In this document: one piece after another, positions 42,097-49,860 of the stretch
Layout of the letters: each line of letters opens with the position of its first letter
Position numbering within the stretch: the stretch's first letter is position 1
Assembly: GCF_042677205.1 (NCBI RefSeq)
Contig: NZ_JBHTIU010000012.1
Span: 62,001 to 126,000, forward strand
DNA from: Paenibacillus_L residui
GTDB taxonomy: Bacteria > Bacillota > Bacilli > Paenibacillales > NBRC-103111
Direction of reading: 5' to 3'
Length of the DNA stretch: 64,000 nt
Notes under the pieces: generated by a model
What the model was told of the DNA's origin: nothing
Databases searched by the model: none
What the model saw: only the letters and a program-made list of their open reading frames with translations
Program-made: the position numbers and the translations under genes

Positions 42097-43449
42097 TTAG
42101 TTTTCTTGTTGATTATCGATAAACAAAAGCCGATAAATTTGTTTGGGCCGCCCCTTGGACGGACTTCGCTGCTCGCCTACAATGTCCACCAAACCGCTAT
42201 CGGTCCATTGCAGCAGAAACCGGTGCACACTCCGGATGGTTACACCCAGAATCTCCGCCAGCTCCTTGGCCGTATAATCCGTCTGCCCTTTACGCGCCAC
42301 CTGAGCCGCCAGCTTGCTCAAGTAAGCCAGTGTCATTCCATTATTCTCCGCTTTCTTGATCAGATTCGAATCGATCAGCGACAAATTCATCTCCAGTGGC
42401 TGGGACATCTCTAGCGGACCGATGACGCTTCGATCCTCGCGGACGATGAAGCTGATATTGCCCCCGGCTTCCCGGGCTTGCCGCAGAGCGATGCGCGCAT
42501 GCGTCCCCGCTTCTCCTGCGGACTGGCCGAAGCCAACCCCCATGCTGATGGTAAAGCCAAGTGATTTTTCCGCTTCTCTTCCAAGCGGAATATATTTGTA
42601 CCCCCCGGTTTCCCGTTCAAAAATACCGCGAGTCGTTGTGAATAAATATTCATCCCCGCCCAGATGGGTCAGATGGCCATCCAATGACTCAACATATTCC
42701 AGAAGCATTCGGTGAATTTCCAGCTTTAGCTTCTGCACCTCGTGTTCGGTCGTTTTCATTTCATATAACCTGGCCGAATCGTCAATGACGATAAATCCCA
42801 GCACAATCTGAGATTCCTTACTCTTGCGGGACTCTGTCGATAACAAGGCTCTTTCCAGGGTAACGATGATATCCTGCTCGGTCGGCACGACCCACTCGTT
42901 CGGGATGTTAAGTTCCGTCAGTGCGGCTGCAACCGATTTCAATCCGGTTAAGGCACACGACTTCCCTTGCGTTTCCTCGTAGATTTGGCGGTGAAATTGA
43001 ATAAGGGCCTCTCTGGAATACGGATCCTTGCCATTATAGACGAAGGTTTGCAGCCCGACCTCCCCTAATTCGTTCAACGGGGATTCAATCATCTGCATCT
43101 TTAAGGTGTCGACCGATAGTGTGGCGGCGGCAAAACTCTTATATGCACGGAATAATGCCCGATACAAGCCTGTCCCGGTCAGCGGCAAATAATGAACCGG
43201 AACGGTGAATTTGAGCTTGTCCTTCGCTCGCTGATAAGGAAGAGGCCCTGAAAATAGAAGGACCTCCACCTCGTCCATCAATTTTTGGGCCAATGACGGT
43301 ACTTCTTGTTCACTTTTAAACGCAGAATAAATCGGCTGAAAGGAAGGGAATCCTTTCATCACTTTGCTGATCTTTTTTATAAGTACTTCGGAACCGATGA
43401 CACCGATTTTGATATTGTCCAATTCATTGGTATTCCAATTAGAAATCAT
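42097..43449 (-). CDS. GGDEF-like domain protein with C-terminal helix-turn-helix, putative regulator
   Basis: 450 aa from ATG 43449 (a TTG two codons earlier, four bases after GGAGG, is possible; residue numbers below count from that TTG). Residues 15-110 look like a ligand-sensing alpha/beta domain. Residues 215-340 resemble a nucleotidyl-cyclase-like/GTP cyclohydrolase III fold, with LGFIVIDDSARLYEMKTTEH, the motif HLGGDEY at about 265-270, and SLGFTISMGVGFGQSAGEAGTHARIALRQARE. Residues 385-435 are a winged helix (YTAKELAEILGVTIRSVHRFLLQWTDSGLVDIVG). It ends the operon of the serine dehydratase genes and is probably their regulator. Whether the domain makes or binds a nucleotide is unknown. 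Confidence 0.7.
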   Translation of the reverse strand: MISNWNTNELDNIKIGVIGSEVLIKKISKVMKGFPSFQPIYSAFKSEQEVPSLAQKLMDEVEVLLFSGPLPYQRAKDKLKFTVPVHYLPLTGTGLYRALFRAYKSFAAATLSVDTLKMQMIESPLNELGEVGLQTFVYNGKDPYSREALIQFHRQIYEETQGKSCALTGLKSVAAALTELNIPNEWVVPTEQDIIVTLERALLSTESRKSKESQIVLGFIVIDDSARLYEMKTTEHEVQKLKLEIHRMLLEYVESLDGHLTHLGGDEYLFTTTRGIFERETGGYKYIPLGREAEKSLGFTISMGVGFGQSAGEAGTHARIALRQAREAGGNISFIVREDRSVIGPLEMSQPLEMNLSLIDSNLIKKAENNGMTLAYLSKLAAQVARKGQTDYTAKELAEILGVTIRSVHRFLLQWTDSGLVDIVGEQRSPSKGRPKQIYRLLFIDNQQEN

Positions 43450-43494
43450 GAGCAATGTGCCTCCAGCTTCAAGTTAAAGATGATGGCTTCCCTC

Positions 43495-44685
43495 TCATTT
43501 ATACCCGTTCAGCCGATCATTTGCAATGGCTGACAGCAATGAAGCACCTAGAGCAATACACTGTTCATCTATTGCAAACTTCGGATGGTGAAGACCATAC
43601 GCCTGTTCAGCATTCTCCGCAGGCCCCGATCCGAGCCAGAAGAAACAACCCGGTACATGGTTAAGATAAACGGAGAAATCTTCTCCGGCCATAGTGGGAG
43701 CCGCCTCAACCCGATTTTCCTGTCCGATAAGACGATCCGTAGTCTGTTCGACATGGCTGACACATTCATCCGTACTGACCAGCACCGGTGTCTGTTCGAT
43801 ATAGTTTACCGTTGCGCGGCAGCGATAGGCTTCGCTAATTTGCTGGATAATTCTTGCCAGACGCTCCTTCATTCCGCTCTGCACTTGAGGAGAGAAAGTA
43901 CGCACGGTCCCGGTCAGGATGGCCCGGTGGGGAATTACATTATTCGCCTCCCCGGCGTGAATGCTCCCAATAGTGACGACAGCCGGCTCGAACGGAGAGA
44001 TTTCGCGGCTCACCGCCGTCTGCAGCCCCATGACGATGGCCGATGCGGCAACGACGGGGTCGATGCTCTGATCGGGAATCGCACCATGCCCCCCGCGCCC
44101 CTCCAGCTTGATTTCCAGCCGGTCAACCGATCCCATCAAGGAACCATAGCGGGTCGCCACCTTACCGGCCGACAGCGTGGGCAAATTATGCAGCCCGTAG
44201 ATTTCGTCTACTCCGTCAAGAGCTCCATCTGCGATCATAGCCTTCGCTCCGGCATTGATTTCCTCGGCTGCCTGAAACAGAAAGCGGACCGTACCCTTCA
44301 GGCTCCGGCGTCTCGCAGACAGAATATGGGCGGCCCCCAGAAGAATGGCCGTATGGGCGTCATGACCGCAGGCATGCATAACACCCGGGACTTCGGAAGA
44401 GAAAGGAACTCCACTCTCTTCTTCTATCGGCAGCGCATCCATATCGGCGCGCAGAGCAATCCTGGGCCCGGGGGCTTCCCCAACCAGGTCGGCGACAATT
44501 CCGTGCCCCCCTACTTGCGTACGTATGGTCAGCCCCAACCCGCTTAACGCCTCCGCAACTTTGCCCGCTGTCCTCGATTCCTGCAGGCTAAGCTCGGGAT
44601 GACGGTGCAAATCGCGACGAAACTCGACCAGTTCCGTCTCCAACCGTTTCCCGTCATCCAACCATTTCCGATTCGCCATGCTCAT
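43495..44685 (-). CDS. M20-family amidohydrolase (N-acyl amino acid hydrolase type)
   Basis: 396-aa metal-dependent hydrolase, HipO/AmaA/YkuR-like, which removes acyl groups from amino acids or similar amides. Metal-binding motifs: RADMDALPI, HACGHDAHTAILLGAA, LFQAAEEINAGAKAM, GLHNLP, and the C-terminal GEDFSVYLNHVPGCFFWLGSG. The dimerisation-domain block is GGHGAIPDQSIDPVVAASAIVMGLQTAVSRE. Its ATG overlaps the sdaAA stop as ATGA, so it is coupled to serine dehydratase. It may release the amino acid that the rest of the operon degrades. Confidence 0.9.
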   Translation of the reverse strand: MSMANRKWLDDGKRLETELVEFRRDLHRHPELSLQESRTAGKVAEALSGLGLTIRTQVGGHGIVADLVGEAPGPRIALRADMDALPIEEESGVPFSSEVPGVMHACGHDAHTAILLGAAHILSARRRSLKGTVRFLFQAAEEINAGAKAMIADGALDGVDEIYGLHNLPTLSAGKVATRYGSLMGSVDRLEIKLEGRGGHGAIPDQSIDPVVAASAIVMGLQTAVSREISPFEPAVVTIGSIHAGEANNVIPHRAILTGTVRTFSPQVQSGMKERLARIIQQISEAYRCRATVNYIEQTPVLVSTDECVSHVEQTTDRLIGQENRVEAAPTMAGEDFSVYLNHVPGCFFWLGSGPAENAEQAYGLHHPKFAIDEQCIALGASLLSAIANDRLNGYK

Positions 44686-45572
44686 TGCTTCTTCCCCCTT
44701 CGCAAGTTCAGCTCGCTCATGATCTGCTTGCCTGTCGGAGTCTGAGCGAGCCCGCCTTGAGCCGTTTCGCGATGTTTCGACGGCATGGCGCTGCCTACTT
44801 CGTACATAACATTGACCACTTCATCGGACGGTATCACACTTCTCACGCCGGCCAGTGCCATATCCGCTGCGGCCAGCGCATTCACTGCGCCGAAGCCGTT
44901 TCGGACGATGCACGGAATTTCAACTAGGCCGCCGACCGGGTCGCAGATCAGGCCAAGCGTATTTTTGAGCGCCAATCCAACAGCGTGTACCGCTTGAGCA
45001 GGGGTTCCTCCCCGTAGTTCCGTCATAGCGCCGGCCGCCATTCCGATCGCGGATCCCACCTCGGCCTGACAGCCACCCTCGGCTCCGGAGACAAACGAAT
45101 TGTTCGCTATAACGTAGCCGATCGCCCCTGCACAGAACAGTCCCTCCACCATATGGTCGTCGGTCCAACCGAATCGCTGTTGGCTGCTGACGAAGACACC
45201 CGGAATGATTCCGCAGGACCCCGCCGTCGGCGTAGCGATGATTCGCCCCATGGAAGCGTTCACTTCTGAAACCGCAAGCGCATACGTCATGGCGAGGCAG
45301 GCCTCTCTCCCCAAGGACGGCTCTTGATCCTGCATGAAGCTGTTCACCCGCTGGGCATCCCGTCCGGTCAGACCGCTGCGTGAAGTCGTATCCTCCGTCA
45401 GCCCTTTATGAACCGCTTCCTTCATCACTTCATAATACTGTTTCATCTTATTAAATTCCTGTTCCGGAGTCCGGCCCGATTCCTTAGATTGCTCCTCAAT
45501 CATCAGACGGGCTATAGATAATCCTTCCTGCTCACATAACTCCGCCAATTCCTTCAGCGTCCGAAATCTCAT
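44682..45572 (-). CDS. sdaAA: L-serine dehydratase, alpha (iron-sulfur) subunit
   Basis: 296 aa, the usual length of Bacillus SdaAA. The oxygen-sensitive 4Fe-4S enzyme turns L-serine into pyruvate and ammonia. Signature segments: MGRIIATPTAGSCGIIPGV, FVSGAEGGCQAEVGSAIGMAAGA and NTLGLICDPVGGLVEIPCIVRNGFGAVNAL, which hold the cluster cysteines. Starts 3 bases after sdaAB and overlaps the amidohydrolase by 4 bases, so the three are translated together. Confidence 0.94.
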   Translation of the reverse strand: MRFRTLKELAELCEQEGLSIARLMIEEQSKESGRTPEQEFNKMKQYYEVMKEAVHKGLTEDTTSRSGLTGRDAQRVNSFMQDQEPSLGREACLAMTYALAVSEVNASMGRIIATPTAGSCGIIPGVFVSSQQRFGWTDDHMVEGLFCAGAIGYVIANNSFVSGAEGGCQAEVGSAIGMAAGAMTELRGGTPAQAVHAVGLALKNTLGLICDPVGGLVEIPCIVRNGFGAVNALAAADMALAGVRSVIPSDEVVNVMYEVGSAMPSKHRETAQGGLAQTPTGKQIMSELNLRRGKKQ

Positions 45573-45575
45573 TGT

Positions 45576-46250
45576 TCATCCTCTTTCCGTGAGGTCAACC
45601 GTCCCCACTGTATGAATCATGTCCACCTTAAGAAGCTGATCGATCAGCTCGCGGGAAATCGGCGAGTCCACTTCAATGACCGTCATCGCTTCGCCGTTGC
45701 GGGACTTTCTGTCCAGATCCATATACCCGATATTCACCTGCTCCGACTTGAGAATCGCCGTAATCTCCGCGATCATTCCGGGCCGGTCCTGATGAGCGAT
45801 TACCAAGGTTGGATATATGCCGGTGAATTTGATGTCGAACTGATTGACGTTGACAATCTCAATGTTGCCTCCCCCAATGGATGCCCCCGTCACCGACAGC
45901 GTCTTTCCCTTGCCGGACAAGGCAATCTTCGCTGTATTCGGATGGAAGGCAGGCAGGGAGCTCGGCAGGAAACTGACCTTCATGCCGGCTTGCTCCGCAT
46001 CATCCAGTGAATGAGGAATCCGCGAATCGTCCGGCTCGTAATCCAGCAAGCCACCCACCAGGGCCAAGTCTGTCCCATGCCCCTGATAGGTTTCGGCAAA
46101 TGAACCGAACAGCGTAATCTCCGCCTGTTCCGGAAGCTCGCCAAACAGCTGACGGGCTACCCGTCCCAGACGAATAGCCCCCGCCGTATGTGAGCTGGAA
46201 GGACCGATCATCGCCGGTCCTATTATGGAAAACACATCTTTAAACCGCAT
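45576..46250 (-). CDS. sdaAB: L-serine dehydratase, beta subunit with ACT domain
   Basis: 224 aa. The N-terminal domain has the family start VFSIIGPAMIGPSSSHTAGAIRLGRVAR, FGSFAETYQGHGTDLALVGGLL and VTGASIGGGNIEIVNVN. The C-terminal ACT domain (PTLVIAHQDRPGMIAEITAILKSEQVNIGYMDLDRKSRN) usually binds serine as an effector. GGAGGGG lies eight bases before ATG. Partner subunit sdaAA follows immediately. Confidence 0.94.
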   Translation of the reverse strand: MRFKDVFSIIGPAMIGPSSSHTAGAIRLGRVARQLFGELPEQAEITLFGSFAETYQGHGTDLALVGGLLDYEPDDSRIPHSLDDAEQAGMKVSFLPSSLPAFHPNTAKIALSGKGKTLSVTGASIGGGNIEIVNVNQFDIKFTGIYPTLVIAHQDRPGMIAEITAILKSEQVNIGYMDLDRKSRNGEAMTVIEVDSPISRELIDQLLKVDMIHTVGTVDLTERG

Positions 46251-46282
46251 GGAATACCCCTCCGCTCATGGTGGGCGTTACC

Positions 46283-47353
46283 TTACTGCTCCAGCCACTC
46301 ATTTAAGTGTTGCTTGACAAACTTATCATCGTTCAAATGCGGATAATCCCGATACATCCGGTCAATCTCTTCCATCTGCCCCGGAGACAACTCCTCCTTC
46401 GGGTTAAGGCACCAGCGGCCGGCCAGCAGCCCTTGGCGTCTCAGCACTTCATGAATTCCCGGAATGCAGCCTGCAAAATGGTTGGCAGGATCGAAGAAAG
46501 CGGCATTAGTCTCCGTCACCTCGATATTCCGGGTAAGCCACTCGGCAGACAACTGCTCATTATTTCGGACCTGCTTGATTTCCTCGAGCAATTCCACGGC
46601 TTTACGGGTCCAGACCGCCCAATGTCCGAGCAGACCGCCTACAATTCTTTTTTCCACCGGCTGTCCGTTCACCTGGAACCGGTAGACTGACAACAAATCG
46701 TTGACAATGTTATCATCGTTGCCGGTATACAGAGCGATTTCGTCTCTGCGCTCGGAATAACATACCGCCCTGGCTACGTCAATCGTCTGGTAGCGATTGA
46801 ACGGAGCCATCTTGATAGCCATAACGCCGGGAATGTTCGCGAACTGCTCCCAGAACCGGAAGCTGAAGATCCGCCCTCCGACGGAAGGCTGCAGATAGAA
46901 GCCGAACACCGGAATAATCTCGGCAACCGCCCGGGTTCTGTCGAGAATCTGCTCTTCCGTCCAGTTCTGAAGACCGCCCATGCTGAGCAGCCCCATGTCA
47001 TAGCCGAGACGCACGGCAAGCTCTGCTTCGGCTATCGCTTGCTCTGTCGGCCCGCAAATCCCGGCTATTTTCAGGAAGGGACGGTCCAGATTGGCCCGGT
47101 CCACTTCTTCGGCAGCCAGACGCAGCACAGGCTCCAGCAAGTTCACGTCCTTATCGCGGATTTCAAATTGTGTCGAATGGACCCCAACCGCTACTCCTCC
47201 GGCACCGGCTGCCATATAGTAGCGTGTCAGTGCCCGCTGACGCCGCTCATCCAGCTTCCGGTTCTCATCCAGGGCCAGCGGGTGAGCGGGAATCGCCAAA
47301 CCGTCGTGCAGCGCCCGCAGCTGTTCGGGAGTTAATTCTTTACGCTTGGCCAT
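46283..47353 (-). CDS. dihydrodipicolinate synthase-family lyase/aldolase
   Basis: 356 aa from ATG 47353 (MAKRKELTPEQLRALHDGLA), one base after the stop of the upstream gene. DHDPS/NAL-superfamily TIM barrel: GAGGVAVGVHSTQFEIRD near the usual TTGE position, the probable Schiff-base lysine in GVMAIKMAPFNR and the tyrosine in FGFYLQPSVGG. It is longer than DapA (about 290 aa), with extra C-terminal residues (EVLRRQGLLAGRWCLNPKEELSP). Such proteins cleave or form C-C bonds in keto acids. In this operon it may act on a product related to serine or a hydroxy amino acid. True substrate unknown. Confidence 0.82.
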   Translation of the reverse strand: MAKRKELTPEQLRALHDGLAIPAHPLALDENRKLDERRQRALTRYYMAAGAGGVAVGVHSTQFEIRDKDVNLLEPVLRLAAEEVDRANLDRPFLKIAGICGPTEQAIAEAELAVRLGYDMGLLSMGGLQNWTEEQILDRTRAVAEIIPVFGFYLQPSVGGRIFSFRFWEQFANIPGVMAIKMAPFNRYQTIDVARAVCYSERRDEIALYTGNDDNIVNDLLSVYRFQVNGQPVEKRIVGGLLGHWAVWTRKAVELLEEIKQVRNNEQLSAEWLTRNIEVTETNAAFFDPANHFAGCIPGIHEVLRRQGLLAGRWCLNPKEELSPGQMEEIDRMYRDYPHLNDDKFVKQHLNEWLEQ

Positions 47354-47354
47354 A

Positions 47355-48371
47355 TCAATATTTCCCCTCCCTTTCCTGGAAATGAGTCGGCTTGTTCCAG
47401 GTAGCTCCATCTATTTGGACCCAATCGGCAATCCAATCGATCATCTGCAGCAAGGAAACTCTCGGATAACCGAAGGTTTGGATCGCCTTCGAAGAGTTGC
47501 TGAGCAGAGCCGTCTCTGCTTCCTTGCCGATAATCTTGGCCTCGGTACCAAGACGGTTGGCGAATTCCTTGGCCACCCAGCGCAGCGAAATCGTCTCGGG
47601 ACCGGTTACGTTCAACACAGTCGGCGGATTGCTGGCGACGGTCAAAGAGCGGATGGCCATCTCATTGGCGTCTCCCTGCCAGATCACGTTGGCATGGCCC
47701 ATCGTTACATCGATTTCTCTTCCTTCCTTGATTGCCTTGGCAATTTCAAGCAAGACCCCGTATCTCAAGTCTATAGCATAATTCAAGCGAAATACAGTCA
47801 GCGGAGTCCCATATTTATGAGAGAAATATTCGAATACCCGCTCGCGGCCCAAGCTCGACTGGCCGTATTCCCCGTTCGGATTCGGAGGAGTTAATTCAGT
47901 GGCTCCGCCATCGATGACAGGCGTCAGAGGATAGACGTTCCCGGTCGAGAAGGCGACGATCCGGGAATTTCTGTATTTCTCCGCCACCCGCCCGGGCAGG
48001 TAGGAGTTCATCGCCCAGGTAAAATGCTCATTGCCGGTCGTACCGAATTTATTTCCCGCCATATAAATAATGTTTTTGACATCTGGCAGCGCTTGCAGTT
48101 CCGAATCATTAAGAAGGTCGACTGCAATCGTTTCCACTCCGTCGTTCTCCAACTCCTGTCTAAGCGTACCCGAGGAGAAACGGGAGGCTCCGATTACCTT
48201 CTTGTTCACTCCGGCTTCCTTAATGGCATTCATGGCCAACCGCGCCAAGCTCGGCCCCATCTTGCCTCCGACACCCAGCAGCATGATATCGCCGTCCAGC
48301 TCTGCAATCTCTTTAACCAATGCCGCAGAAGGCTCGGCCAGCTTCGCTTCCAGTTCTTCGACCGTTTTCAT
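47355..48371 (-). CDS. NAD-dependent epimerase/dehydratase family protein
   Basis: 338 aa. The Rossmann motif is slightly unusual: DIMLLGVGGKMGPSLARLAM (GxGGxxG). It is followed by IYMAGNKFGTTGNEHFTWAMNSYLPG (position of the active-site region) and RIVAFSTGNVYPLTP. The typical YxxxK appears altered (YGQSSLGRERVFEYF). Extended SDR family; could reduce or epimerise a sugar or hydroxy acid. First gene of the six-gene operon, behind a good promoter with an overlapping palindrome. AAGGGAG lies seven bases before ATG. Confidence 0.82.
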   Translation of the reverse strand: MKTVEELEAKLAEPSAALVKEIAELDGDIMLLGVGGKMGPSLARLAMNAIKEAGVNKKVIGASRFSSGTLRQELENDGVETIAVDLLNDSELQALPDVKNIIYMAGNKFGTTGNEHFTWAMNSYLPGRVAEKYRNSRIVAFSTGNVYPLTPVIDGGATELTPPNPNGEYGQSSLGRERVFEYFSHKYGTPLTVFRLNYAIDLRYGVLLEIAKAIKEGREIDVTMGHANVIWQGDANEMAIRSLTVASNPPTVLNVTGPETISLRWVAKEFANRLGTEAKIIGKEAETALLSNSSKAIQTFGYPRVSLLQMIDWIADWVQIDGATWNKPTHFQEREGKY

Positions 48372-48409
48372 AACAGTTCTCCCTTCATCTTTCGCTTATT
48401 TATAACTTA

Positions 48410-48445
48410 ATTGTATTCGTCCATTTATATAAAGACAAGTCTTTA
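48410..48445 (-). promoter_or_regulatory. operon promoter with overlapping palindrome
   Basis: On the minus strand TTGTCT (48438-48433) and TACAAT (48415-48410), spacer 17. The -35 is covered by the inverted repeat TAAAGAC-TT-GTCTTTA (48430-48445), a candidate operator for the serine-dehydratase operon. Confidence 0.6.
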
Positions 48446-48654
48446 AATCGTCCTTAAATATGCAAGAGTCAGCTTGAATGTCCGAAGCCGCCGGCAGCGG
48501 CCTGACCCGTCTCGTGTAAACGCCCGGACGCAGCTCGTCGACAAATGATAATTGTAACCGGATGATTCCACCCATGCCGATCACATTTCATCCCGTATAA
48601 CCTGTACATCCTCTAACGCTTCCCGCAGCCTGCTTGCTAGAAGAATTCGTAAGC

Positions 48655-49557
48655 TCATTCCCTCCGTTTCTTGGCGGTCAGATTCTCCAAAGCTTCCTGC
48701 AAATTAGGATACTTGAATTTAAACCCGCACTCCATCGCCCGCCGCGGGAGGACTCTCTGCCCTTCCAGCAGCAAAACGGACAGTTCTCCCAGGAGCAGCT
48801 TGAATACGAAGGACGGAACCGGAAAATAGTGGCCCCTCTTCATAACGCGCCCTAAAGTACGTCCGAAATCATCGTTAGTTACCGGATGAGGGGCCGTTGC
48901 ATTCACCGGGCCCGAAAGTTGCGAATTCCGGATGCAATAATCAATCAGCCGCACCATATCTTCAATATGGATCCAGGACATCCACTGCCTGCCGCTGCCC
49001 AGGCGCCCCCCTACTCCGAGTTGATAGGGCAGCTTCATCAGAGGGAAGGCTCCGCCATCCGCACCCAGCACCAATCCTACACGCAGCTTGATTAAACGCG
49101 GAACTTGAATGGCTTCCGCCGCTTCTTCCCACCGTTCGACCACGGCTGCCAGAAAATCCGTTAATCGGGCAGGACTTTGCTCATCGAAAGAGTCTTCCTC
49201 CGAGGTGCCGTAGATCGACATCCCTGATCCGTTCACTATGACTTCGGGCTTCCGCTCCAGACGGGATACCGCATCGGCTATCCGAGAAGCTGCCTTCAGC
49301 CGCGATTGAAGAATTCTCTCTTTGGCCGGCCGGGTCCATCTCTGATTGATCGTTTCCCCGGCCAGATTGACGATGGCATCCACTCCTTCCAGCCTTGCGG
49401 GCTCCCTTTCTATTTCATCCCAAGACACCACAGCCGCGCCAGAAACCTTGCTTTCGGCGGAACGGGAAATGACCAGGACTTCATGACCCTGATTAATTAA
49501 ATGCTTCACCAAATGCCCTCCGATAAAGCCGGTTCCTCCTGTCACTGCTATTTTCAT
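48655..49557 (-). CDS. TIGR01777-family epimerase (YfhF/SulA-like)
   Basis: 300-aa SDR-type protein. N-terminal NAD-binding motif VTGGTGFIGGHLVKHLINQGHEV, DAIVNLAGETINQRWTRPAKERI, VNGSGMSIYGTS, and a C-terminal DUF1731-like end (FVFKLLLGELSVLLLEGQRVLPRRAMECGFKFKYPNLQEALENL). Common in bacilli as yfhF; function not established (the old label cell-division inhibitor SulA is not supported by evidence). Monocistronic. Confidence 0.9.
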   Translation of the reverse strand: MKIAVTGGTGFIGGHLVKHLINQGHEVLVISRSAESKVSGAAVVSWDEIEREPARLEGVDAIVNLAGETINQRWTRPAKERILQSRLKAASRIADAVSRLERKPEVIVNGSGMSIYGTSEEDSFDEQSPARLTDFLAAVVERWEEAAEAIQVPRLIKLRVGLVLGADGGAFPLMKLPYQLGVGGRLGSGRQWMSWIHIEDMVRLIDYCIRNSQLSGPVNATAPHPVTNDDFGRTLGRVMKRGHYFPVPSFVFKLLLGELSVLLLEGQRVLPRRAMECGFKFKYPNLQEALENLTAKKRRE

Positions 49558-49801
49558 AGGAGTCCCTCCCTTTAATTAATAAATTAATAGATTTTGAAGC
49601 TTGTTCCCGATCCGTATTGCTCACCTTATTTTACCATATCTCGACAAACTTCACTTTGCCATACAGAGCAAAATAACTGCAGCAAAATAGTACTAAACCG
49701 CTTTGAAGGGTCTACGCTTTAAAGTAATAAAATTTTTCTTTTTGTCCATATGCGCAAAAAAATATTTCTTTCTTACTACATAATTCGACAAACTTTTCAA
49801 G

Positions 49802-49816
49802 AATATTCTGATAGTT
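49802..49816. promoter_or_regulatory. CodY-box-like site upstream of the peptide importer
   Basis: AATATTCTGATAGTT matches the CodY consensus AATTTTCWGAAAATT with three mismatches. CodY represses many opp/dpp operons in bacilli, so the place is right, but a 3-mismatch site in AT-rich DNA is weak evidence. The whole 49558-49860 gap is AT-rich and otherwise holds only the oppA-type ribosome site (AAGGGAGG). Confidence 0.35.
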
Positions 49817-49860
49817 TAGTGATAGTGTGTTAAATTTAACCATTTAAGGGAGGTTGCAAC

